From positions 1-12,642 of the forward strand of contig JAHZHB010000132.1 of assembly GCA_019420465.1 (NCBI GenBank): a stretch of 12,642 nucleotides of DNA, given 5' to 3'. Within the stretch, counting starts at the first letter, position 1. Every line of letters begins with the position of its first letter. The stretch is from Lachnospiraceae bacterium (GTDB taxonomy: Bacteria > Bacillota > Clostridia > Lachnospirales > Lachnospiraceae). Below, piece after piece: positions 1 to 5,696 of the stretch. The translations under genes and the position numbers were made by a program. The notes under the pieces were generated by a model, which saw only the letters and a program-made list of their open reading frames with translations, had not been told where the DNA came from and did not search any database.

Positions 1-1056
1 GTCACAAGCGATCTTTAAAGCAGCCTGAGCTGTTCTCTTACCGTTACGTGTCTGCAGCATGTACAGTTTCTTGTTTTCAACAGTAAACTCCATATCCTGC
101 ATATCTCTGTAATGTTTCTCCAAGGTCTCGCAAACCTGTACGAACTGTGCGAATGCTTCCGGGAACTCCTGCTCCATCTTAGCGATCGGCATCGGAGTAC
201 GAACGCCGGCAACAACGTCCTCGCCCTGTGCATTGATCAGGAACTCACCCATCAGTTTCTTCTCACCTGTAGCCGGGTCACGTGTGAAAGCAACACCAGT
301 ACCACAGTCATCACCCATGTTACCGAAAGCCATGGACTGTACGTTTACAGCAGTACCCCAGGAATACGGGATATCGTTGTCACGACGGTATACATTAGCA
401 CGCGGGTTATCCCAGGAACGGAATACGGCTTTAACAGCACCCATCAGCTGTTCCTTCGGATCATCCGGGAAATCAGCACCGATTTTTTCTTTGTATTCAG
501 CCTTGAACTGGCCAGCCAGCTCTTTCAGATCCTCTGCAGTCAGCTCTACGTCGAAGGTAACACCTTTCTTAGCTTTCATCTGATCGATCAGCTCTTCGAA
601 GTATTTTTTACCAACTTCCATAACTACGTCAGAGTACATCTGGATAAATCTTCTGTAGCAGTCCCAAGCCCAACGCGGATTGCCGGATTTCTCAGCAATT
701 ACGTTAACTACGGTCTCATTCAGACCAAGGTTCAGGATAGTATCCATCATACCCGGCATGGATGCACGTGCACCAGAACGAACAGAAACGAGCAGCGGAT
801 TCTCGCTGTCACCGAACTTTTTACCAGTGATCTCTTCCATCTTTACGATGTACTCGTTGATCTGACCCTGGATCTCGTCGTTGATCTCTCTTCCATCCTC
901 GTAATACTGAGTACAAGCTTCAGTAGTAATAGTAAAGCCCTGCGGTACCGGAAGACCAAGGCTGGTCATCTCGGCAAGGTTAGCACCTTTTCCACCAAGG
1001 AGCTCACGCATGTTGGCATTACCTTCACTGAATAAGTAAACCCACTTTCTTGCCAT
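1..1056 (-). CDS. ppdK: Pyruvate, phosphate dikinase, N-terminal part (partial)
   Basis: PPDK interconverts PEP + AMP + PPi and pyruvate + ATP + Pi in the cytosol. The frame is open from the ATG to the window edge (352 codons of a family of about 870-880 residues), so only the N-terminal nucleotide-binding part is present; the phosphohistidine and PEP domains lie outside. The product begins MARKWVYLFSEGNANM and shows the family blocks GGKGANLAEMTSLGLPVPQG (residues 21-40) and SVRSGARASMPGMMDTILNL (91-110). The start is set by GGAGGAAT about 6 bases upstream. A separate promoter at 1145-1172, together with the terminator of the gene to its right, indicates its own transcription unit. The family assignment is certain. 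The direction of flux (PEP synthesis or glycolytic ATP formation) cannot be read from the sequence. Confidence 0.96.
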   Translation of the reverse strand, partial: MARKWVYLFSEGNANMRELLGGKGANLAEMTSLGLPVPQGFTITTEACTQYYEDGREINDEIQGQINEYIVKMEEITGKKFGDSENPLLVSVRSGARASMPGMMDTILNLGLNETVVNVIAEKSGNPRWAWDCYRRFIQMYSDVVMEVGKKYFEELIDQMKAKKGVTFDVELTAEDLKELAGQFKAEYKEKIGADFPDDPKEQLMGAVKAVFRSWDNPRANVYRRDNDIPYSWGTAVNVQSMAFGNMGDDCGTGVAFTRDPATGEKKLMGEFLINAQGEDVVAGVRTPMPIAKMEQEFPEAFAQFVQVCETLEKHYRDMQDMEFTVENKKLYMLQTRNGKRTAQAALKIACD

Positions 1057-1144
1057 TAAAACATTCCTCCTATAATAGTAAATTATCAGGCTCTATATCC
1101 TCCAAAGGGCATAGAAACCCTGACATTCATAATTAAACACATAT

Positions 1145-1172
1145 ATTTTATCATAAAACGCTCATCCGTCAA
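1145..1172 (-). promoter_or_regulatory. Probable ppdK promoter
   Basis: On the minus strand, TTGACG (1167-1172) is followed after 16 bases by TAAAAT (1145-1150). This predicts a start near 1138 and a leader of about 80 nt before the ppdK ATG. Both boxes match sigma-A consensus well. It lies between the upstream gene's terminator and ppdK. Confidence 0.6.
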
Positions 1173-1187
1173 GTGAAATATACCTGT

Positions 1188-1233
1188 TATGCCAATCAAA
1201 ATTGGTCTGCCGGACCAATTATTGATCGGCATG
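1188..1233. repeat. Long imperfect dyad upstream of ppdK (copy 1 of a shared motif)
   Basis: A nearly continuous inverted repeat: AATTGGTC (1200-1207) pairs perfectly with GACCAATT (1213-1220) around TGCCG. The pairing continues outward, with a one-base bulge and few mismatches, from TATGCCAATCAA on the left to TTGATCGGCATG on the right. It lies just 3' of the URO-D gene's terminator and about 15 bp upstream of the ppdK -35 box. A shorter relative with the same flanks (AATCAAAAT ... ATTATTGAT..GCAT..CAAAAAA) occurs at 11266-11310. It could be an activator or repressor site, or a small dispersed palindromic repeat. Confidence 0.55.
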
Positions 1234-1235
1234 GC

Positions 1236-1267
1236 AAAAAAGAGGGTCCCGGCGGGCACCCTCTTTT
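1236..1267 (-). terminator. Rho-independent terminator of the URO-D gene
   Basis: AAAAGAGGGT (1238-1247) and ACCCTCTTTT (1258-1267) form a perfect 10-bp stem around a GC-rich loop that can itself pair CCC with GGG. Read leftward, the stem ends in a run of six T, so it terminates transcripts from the URO-D gene whose stop lies 61 bases upstream. Confidence 0.85.
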
Positions 1268-1327
1268 CTGGCAGCATCTGTTAACGAATGCATATCCAAC
1301 GTATTGCCTGTACATTCTGACAGCTTA

Positions 1328-2329
1328 TCAGAACATAATCTTGCTCATTTTGTCGATTTCTTCTGTCATAGCGTCGTATACACCCGGGAAGGTACTAATG
1401 GCGAGTCCCTGAGAAGCTCCCGGAATAAAGTAATGTTTGTCAGCCACAGAGCCGAATTCGCGGCAGGCCTTTTCTACTTCTCTGGCCACTTCTTCTCTGG
1501 TCCAGTCCGGATGATCGACTTTGGCACTGTCCACACCACCCATAAAGGAGATCTGACCGCCATACTTGCGGATCAGTTCCGGAATATCATTGGAGGTCAT
1601 AACACCCTGCCAGATATCAATACCCATCTCGATCATATACGGTACCAGTGTAGCGGCATAAGAATCCGAATGGTGGCAGATCAGCTGTACACCATGGGAT
1701 TTATAATAGCCATAAATCTGTTTGTAAGCATCCAGATAAAACTCTGCAAACATATCCGGTGACAGGAATGTGGAGATCTGGCTGCCCCAGTCGTCATGAT
1801 GGAATACAGCATCCATATGCAGATGGGAACACATTTCCTCTGCATAGGCCAGCTCCCACTCTGTCAGATATTTGATCAGGTCTTTCATGGCTTCCGGCTC
1901 TTCATAGAAATTGATCAGTGTATTCTGGATTTCCATGAGATAATGGCACTGTTCAAACAGGCCCGGTGCCACAAAGGAGCTTAAGAAATATTTGTCTCTG
2001 TCAACTTCTTCTGCACGTTTTAAGTACGGTTCCCATTCAGCATCACTGAATTTGACATTTGGTGCCTTGACATATTTCTGCCATTCGGTAACGTCCGGGC
2101 AGACAATATGTGCCGGATCATGTACCGGAAAAGCACCCGGTGTGCCGATCGGATAGGAACGGGTCACACCCCAGGCATTGACGACGTTTTCTTCGCCGTA
2201 CTTCGGTGCGGTATTGGTTTGGGCAAAGGGATCCCCTGTCAGGATCTTAAGGAATTCGTACTGATTGACGAAGCGATCCGGATGACCGCCATGAATAGTC
2301 TCTAATAAATTCTGTTTCGGTGTAAGCAT
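1328..2329 (-). CDS. URO-D family protein, probable corrinoid-type methyltransferase
   Basis: A 333-residue protein of the uroporphyrinogen decarboxylase fold. In gut Firmicutes this branch is usually annotated as MtaA/CmuA-like methyltransferase rather than true HemE. Visible features are FHHDDWGSQ (about 176-184), a His-rich candidate metal-site motif LICHHSDSYA (216-225), QGVMTSND (241-248), FMGGVDSAK (262-270) and a C-terminal PGASQGLAISTFPGVYDAM block. HemE's N-terminal substrate-binding signature is not apparent, and no other haem gene is nearby, so haem synthesis is unlikely. No corrinoid protein or MT1 partner lies in the window, so the methyl donor is unknown. The ATG at 2329 has GGAGGG about 7 bases upstream. 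Transcription probably starts from 2393-2422 and ends at the 1236-1267 terminator, making this a single-gene unit. Confidence 0.85.
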   Translation of the reverse strand: MLTPKQNLLETIHGGHPDRFVNQYEFLKILTGDPFAQTNTAPKYGEENVVNAWGVTRSYPIGTPGAFPVHDPAHIVCPDVTEWQKYVKAPNVKFSDAEWEPYLKRAEEVDRDKYFLSSFVAPGLFEQCHYLMEIQNTLINFYEEPEAMKDLIKYLTEWELAYAEEMCSHLHMDAVFHHDDWGSQISTFLSPDMFAEFYLDAYKQIYGYYKSHGVQLICHHSDSYAATLVPYMIEMGIDIWQGVMTSNDIPELIRKYGGQISFMGGVDSAKVDHPDWTREEVAREVEKACREFGSVADKHYFIPGASQGLAISTFPGVYDAMTEEIDKMSKIMF

Positions 2330-2348
2330 AGATATCCCTCCATTTTAC

Positions 2349-2378
2349 ATGGTTTTTCAACATTTTTATGTTGTCCAT
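2349..2378 (-). promoter_or_regulatory. Hairpin in the URO-D gene leader
   Basis: CAACAT (2358-2363) and ATGTTG (2368-2373) form a perfect 6-bp stem around TTTT. They are flanked by a further matching pair, ATGG (2349-2352) and CCAT (2375-2378). The dyad lies between the predicted start site and the ribosome site, so it could be an operator or a leader hairpin. There is no GC-rich stem or T run to make it a terminator. Confidence 0.35.
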
Positions 2379-2392
2379 TATTTACTGTCCTT

Positions 2393-2422
2393 AGTATACA
2401 CTCTCTTCTCTTTTTTCCGCAA
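2393..2422 (-). promoter_or_regulatory. Probable promoter of the URO-D gene
   Basis: On the minus strand the -10 box TATACT lies at 2393-2398. A weak -35 box TTGCGG lies at 2417-2422, with an 18-bp A/G-rich spacer. The predicted leader is about 55 nt. Confidence 0.45.
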
Positions 2423-2455
2423 TTCTATAATTGGCTTGAAGTTTCTGTAGGGTGT

Positions 2456-2472
2456 CTGTACTTTTTGTACAG
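2456..2472. promoter_or_regulatory. CTGTAC/GTACAG dyad in the divergent intergenic region
   Basis: CTGTAC (2456-2461) and GTACAG (2467-2472) are perfect 6-bp arms around TTTTT. The site lies between the divergent URO-D and aldo/keto reductase genes, upstream of both predicted promoters, which suits a regulator site. A related dyad occurs at 11530-11547. The regulator is unknown. Confidence 0.35.
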
Positions 2473-2564
2473 TTGTTTTAATCAATCTGCACAATTTTTA
2501 CAGGCTGTTCTGTCCGTTTCACATATGTCAATAGTAACACCTGTGTTTTGTTCGCTCTCTCCGC

Positions 2565-2593
2565 TTGACGTGCTGTTTAATATGGGTTAGTTT
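2565..2593 (+). promoter_or_regulatory. Possible promoter of the aldo/keto reductase gene
   Basis: TTGACG (2565-2570) is followed after 17 bases by TAGTTT (2588-2593). The -35 box is good and the -10 box weak. The resulting leader would contain a hairpin formed by ATCCGA (2613-2618) and TCGGAT (2635-2640) just before the ribosome site. Confidence 0.3.
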
Positions 2594-2662
2594 AGTAACT
2601 ACAAAGGACATCATCCGATGCGAAATGAGCGACGTCGGATATTAAACAGGAGGGTTTTACAT

Positions 2663-3625
2663 ATGGCTGATTTTTTCAAAATACCGGATACAGATTTAAG
2701 CCTTTGCCCGCTGGGACTGGGCACGGCAGGCGCAGGCCTTGACTGGGATGGTGTGGATGCTGACTATCTGTTTGATGCTTATCTGGACATGGGTGGCAAC
2801 CTGATCGATACGGCCCGGATCTATTCGGACTGGGTAGCACCGGAAACGGGACGCAGTGAACGTGTGATCGGGGACTGGATCAGACGCAGTGGCAAGAGAA
2901 ACCATGTGCTGATCAGTACAAAGGGGGGACATCCGGTATTTCACGGGCCGCAGGATGATCTGCATCTGTCACGTATGTCGGCGGCGGATATGCGGTATGA
3001 TCTGGAGCTGTCTTTGCGGGCGCTGCATACGGATGTGATCGATCTGTATTTCTACCACAGGGATGATCTTTCGCAGAGTGTGGAGGAAGAGATTGAGGTT
3101 ATGGAGGCTTTCCGTAAGGAGGGAAAGATCCGGTATTATGGGTGTTCAAACTGGACGGCAGACAGGGTGAAGGCGGCGGATGCTTACTGTAAGGCTAAGG
3201 GATACCGTGGGTTTGTGGCGGATCAGGCTTTGCTGAATCTGGGACTTAAGTATATGAAGCCTATGGCGGATGATACGCTGACGTATATTGAGGAGGATCT
3301 GTATGCGTATCATGAGGATAATCCGGGGAATCTGGCGATGCCTTATATGGGGGTGGCCAGTGGATTTTTCCATCGCTACATTAATAAGGGGGTGGATGCT
3401 GTACGGGAGATGAATTATTTTACGCCGGAGAATGTGGCACTGGCTAAGAGGTGTAAGGAGCTGATGAAAAAGTATGAGGCTACGGTTTCGCAGGTGGTGC
3501 TGGGATTTTTCAGGGTGCAGGAGTTTGCTTGTCTGCCGCTTTATGGGCCGAGAAATGTGGAGCAGTTGAGGGATGTGATGCGGTATGTGGAGATTCCGTT
3601 TACGAAAGAGGATTTTGAGTTGTAG
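2663..3625 (+). CDS. Aldo/keto reductase
   Basis: A 320-residue cytosolic NAD(P)H-dependent oxidoreductase of the aldo/keto reductase superfamily. The classical tetrad is complete: Asp49 and Tyr54 in NLIDTARIY, Lys87 in STKGG, and His132 in YFYHRDD. The motif LGLGTAGAG (17-25) forms the first strand, and a late QVVLGFFRVQEF stretch followed by GPRNVEQL matches the cofactor-binding end of the barrel. An ATG at 2618 would add 15 residues, but ATG 2663 is preferred because AGGAGGG (2648-2654) sits 8 bases before it and the extra residues (RNERRRILNRR) are not family-like. Substrate is unknown; sugar or small-carbonyl reduction is common in this family. Codons in the last third end almost only in G or T, unlike the first third. 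The gene is monocistronic, and its stop codon is 12 bp from element A. Confidence 0.9.
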   Translation: MADFFKIPDTDLSLCPLGLGTAGAGLDWDGVDADYLFDAYLDMGGNLIDTARIYSDWVAPETGRSERVIGDWIRRSGKRNHVLISTKGGHPVFHGPQDDLHLSRMSAADMRYDLELSLRALHTDVIDLYFYHRDDLSQSVEEEIEVMEAFRKEGKIRYYGCSNWTADRVKAADAYCKAKGYRGFVADQALLNLGLKYMKPMADDTLTYIEEDLYAYHEDNPGNLAMPYMGVASGFFHRYINKGVDAVREMNYFTPENVALAKRCKELMKKYEATVSQVVLGFFRVQEFACLPLYGPRNVEQLRDVMRYVEIPFTKEDFEL

Positions 3626-3637
3626 GGGGGACGCTAC

Positions 3638-3905
3638 GAAGAGAGCCGGGGCCTGCGGGCTGTGCCGGGTGGCGGAAAACCCCCTCCGATCTGAAGTATC
3701 ACTAAGCACAAAAGCCACCGCAGATGGGGAACCGGAAGCATTCGCAGGAAAATCGATATTTTCCTGCTCAGTGCTTCCTTGACAGTCGGATCTGATATCC
3801 GACTGTCATCCCCATCCGCGGTGGTTTTTGTGCTAAGTGATACTAACAGATCTGCGGAATCGTTTTTCTGCCACCCGGCACAGCCCGCAGGCCCCGGCTC
3901 TCTTC
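3638..3905 (+). repeat. Structured palindromic element A (268 bp)
   Basis: A foldable unit. The outer arms 3638-3679 and 3864-3905 are complementary over 42 bp with one G-T pair. Inside is a second stem: AGTATCACT and its complement, a conserved A-A mismatch, then AGCACAAAA paired to TTTTTGTGCT, continuing into CCACCGC..GATGGGG paired to CCCCATC.GCGGTGG. This opens into a junction with two hairpins: H1 at 3734-3778 (GGAAGCA/TGCTTCC, then GCAGGAAAAT/ATTTTCCTGC with loop CGAT) and H2 at 3781-3807 (GACAGTCGGAT/ATCCGACTGTC with loop CTGAT). The same architecture and near-identical loops and junctions recur in element B at 7217-7484 in reverse orientation, also 268 bp. There is no credible coding frame. 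It occupies the convergent gap after the aldo/keto reductase gene. It could be a non-autonomous mobile palindrome, a structured RNA or a bidirectional transcription barrier; I do not recognise it as a named family. Confidence 0.9.
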
Positions 3906-3942
3906 TCCGCTTAGGTTGAGGTGATTGACGGGAGGTTGTGAG

Positions 3943-4117
3943 GGCATAGGCGCTTCGCTGTATGCCTTCAAATGAGTGGCAGGGTGATGGGCGCTTCGCT
4001 GCATGCTTTCAAGGGATGGCAGGATGCTTGGTTTTGGGGGCATAGGCACTTTGTTGCATACCTTCAAGGGATGGCAGGATGCTTGATTTTAGGGGCATGG
4101 GCGCTTCGCTGCATGCC
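3943..4117. repeat. Four short palindromic repeats, about 55-bp period
   Basis: The core GCGCTTCGC or a close variant recurs at 3950, 3991, 4046 and 4101, giving periods of 41, 55 and 55 bp. In each unit it is the tip of a hairpin closed by GGCAT..ATGCC-type arms (for example 3943-3966 and 4094-4117). Units are joined by a shared linker containing TTCAAGGGATGGCAGGATGC. The array lies directly downstream of the pfk stop codon and beside element A. It resembles REP-type palindromes that can protect mRNA 3' ends. There is no T run after the stems, so they are not typical terminators, and the irregular spacing and hairpin repeats argue against CRISPR. Confidence 0.75.
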
Positions 4118-4132
4118 TCGTTGGATAAATTT

Positions 4133-5374
4133 TTATTTGGTTTGAGTTTTTAGGACCATGTGGTGCGGGATGCCGTCTACGTAGTAGGGGACGTAGTTCC
4201 CGGCGATGAGGGGACGGGCGTAATGGCTGTAAGCTGGGGTTACGTCGAGTCCGTCGGGGGTGATCCAGTCTACGGGGACTTTGCGTTCTACGTTGGCGAT
4301 GCCGTGTACGTCAGCGAGACCGTAGTGTACCTGGTAGGGATCGCGTTCTGCTACGTTGATGGTGACAACTTTCCCGGTTTCTCCGGCGACGGCTTTGTGA
4401 CAGGCGTAGGTGCCTACATCGAAGGCTTCGCGAATGTCGATGATGGAAGCTGTGTGGGTGGCGGCGCGCTGCAGGGTGGAGAATTCGATATTTCTTACTT
4501 TGTAGTTGGATTCCTGCATGAGTTTATTGGCCAGAAGTTCACCGCAGCCGGACAGCATTTTGTGGCCGAAGGCGTCGAGTTTGGCGTTTTCCTGTTCCAT
4601 TTCGCAGACGAAGGTGCCGTCAGCGAAGTGGATACCTTCGGATACGGCTGCTACGATGGAGTGTTTGGTTTTGGCGAGGTCGTGGATGCGGTTGTAGAAG
4701 GTGTCCATATCGAAATCAACTTCCGGAAGGCAGATGATGTCGGGGCCGCAGCAGTCGTCACCGCGGGACAGGGCGGATGCGGCGGTCAGCCAGCCGGCGT
4801 GGCGGCCCATGATCTCGATGATTACGACGGACGGGATGGGGCTGTCGTAGCATTCATTGTCACGGATGATTTCTTTGACGGAGGTTCCGATATATTTGGC
4901 GGCGGAACCGTAGCCTGGGGTGTGATCCATGATCGGCAGGTCGTTGTCGATGGTTTTAGGGATGCCGATGAAGCGCTGGGGTTTATTATGCTGTGTGGCA
5001 TAGTCCGACAGCATCTTTACGGTATCCATGGAATCATTTCCTCCAATATATAAGAAGTAGGAAATATCATACTTTTCCATAATAGCAAAGATCTGTTCGT
5101 AGATCTGCGGATTTTCTTCGATCGGCGACAGTTTGAAACGGCAGGAGCCGAGGAATGCGGACGGGGTTCTTTTCAGGAATTCTATATCTTCTCTTGTACG
5201 GATATACTCTTCTCCGAGATCGATCAGGTCTTCTTTTAAAAATCCCTGGATGCCATAATGCATACCATATATTTTTTCTATGCCCAGCTGTTTTGCGGCG
5301 TGGATCGCGCCGGCAAGACTGGAATTGATAACGGCGGTCGGTCCGCCGGACTGTCCTATAACAATATTTCCCAT
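4133..5374 (-). CDS. 6-phosphofructokinase, probably pyrophosphate-dependent
   Basis: A 413-residue PFK-fold enzyme converting fructose 6-phosphate to fructose 1,6-bisphosphate. Motifs in order: IGQSGGPTAVINSS (6-19), YIGGNDSMDT (109-118), GIPKTIDND (137-145), MGRHAGWL (189-196), then a long C-terminal part typical of the PPi-using clades. The Asp in GGND and the Lys in PKTIDND occupy the positions that are Gly in ATP-dependent bacterial PFK. In the family both substitutions go with PPi as phosphoryl donor. The first Asp of the usual GGDD is Asn here, as in several clostridial relatives. The start ATG at 5374 follows AGAGAGGAAAC, slightly distant. A promoter is predicted at 5518-5546. Codons near the 3' end turn strongly C/A-ending, unlike the 5' half. 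Donor preference is inferred from the motifs; the PFK identity is certain. Confidence 0.93.
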   Translation of the reverse strand: MGNIVIGQSGGPTAVINSSLAGAIHAAKQLGIEKIYGMHYGIQGFLKEDLIDLGEEYIRTREDIEFLKRTPSAFLGSCRFKLSPIEENPQIYEQIFAIMEKYDISYFLYIGGNDSMDTVKMLSDYATQHNKPQRFIGIPKTIDNDLPIMDHTPGYGSAAKYIGTSVKEIIRDNECYDSPIPSVVIIEIMGRHAGWLTAASALSRGDDCCGPDIICLPEVDFDMDTFYNRIHDLAKTKHSIVAAVSEGIHFADGTFVCEMEQENAKLDAFGHKMLSGCGELLANKLMQESNYKVRNIEFSTLQRAATHTASIIDIREAFDVGTYACHKAVAGETGKVVTINVAERDPYQVHYGLADVHGIANVERKVPVDWITPDGLDVTPAYSHYARPLIAGNYVPYYVDGIPHHMVLKTQTK

Positions 5375-5495
5375 AATGATAGTTTCCTCTCTGTACTTTT
5401 TGGTTGGGCCGCTTTAGCGCTGTCTGCTTTATACGCTTACCATTTTTAATACAGTTATACACGCTGTAAGTTTTCGTATATTGCAGTCTTTAGCG

Positions 5496-5509
5496 ACATG
5501 TCTGCATGT
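5496..5509. promoter_or_regulatory. ACATG/CATGT dyad near the pfk start site
   Basis: ACATG (5496-5500), TCTG, then CATGT (5505-5509) form a perfect short dyad just downstream of the predicted pfk -10 box, around or just past the expected transcription start. The position suits a repressor site, but the dyad is short. Confidence 0.25.
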
Positions 5510-5517
5510 TCTTTCCT

Positions 5518-5546
5518 ATTATACGGGATATTTTCCAAATAATCTA
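5518..5546 (-). promoter_or_regulatory. Probable pfk promoter
   Basis: On the minus strand a perfect TATAAT lies at 5518-5523. A weak -35 box TAGATT lies at 5541-5546 with a 17-bp spacer. The predicted leader is about 135 nt. Confidence 0.5.
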
Positions 5547-5601
5547 TCCTTTGTTTCTTGCCATTTTGGACTTTACCCTGTATACTGTCTGTAATTGCTC
5601 A

Positions 5602-5630
5602 GCTTTTTACCTGGTTAAAAAGCGTATAAT
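5602..5630 (+). promoter_or_regulatory. MATE gene promoter with overlapping operator-like palindrome
   Basis: A perfect -10 box TATAAT lies at 5625-5630. Immediately upstream, GCTTTTTA (5602-5609) and TAAAAAGC (5616-5623) are perfect 8-bp arms around CCTGGT, filling the -35/spacer region, where no good -35 box is seen. The arrangement suits control of the efflux gene by a dimeric regulator of the MarR, TetR or MerR kind. No regulator gene is adjacent. Confidence 0.5.
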
Positions 5631-5696
5631 ACAGGTTAGCATGCCGCAGCTGTTTTTTACAACTGCTTTTTACATCTGTTTAGGAGGAAATTTCTC

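Noticed and set aside
1200..1220. PdhR/LldR-like operator in the AATTGGTC/GACCAATT dyad upstream of ppdK
   Set aside because: The arms resemble the GntR-family consensus, but the spacing between TTGGT and ACCAA is 7 rather than about 3. The dyad is better described as part of a longer repeat found twice.
2618..2662. Upstream ATG start for the aldo/keto reductase
   Set aside because: It has no ribosome site and adds a non-family basic extension. ATG 2663 has AGGAGGG at ideal spacing.
3146..3718. Minus-strand 190-codon frame across the aldo/keto reductase end and element A
   Set aside because: It overlaps a well-supported gene and reads through the palindrome. Its composition is artefactual and it lacks a ribosome site.
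3638..3905. Element A as a retron msr-msd or group II intron
   Set aside because: There is no reverse transcriptase or intron-encoded protein nearby, and the conserved domain V or branch-G context is not apparent.
3943..4117. CRISPR-like array
   Set aside because: The units are hairpin-forming with conserved linkers rather than unique spacers, the period is irregular, and there are no cas genes.
4160..5053. Long plus-strand frame (297 codons) antisense to pfk
   Set aside because: It is a shadow of the pfk gene created by its skewed third positions. The Gly/Val/Asp-rich product has no recognisable domain.
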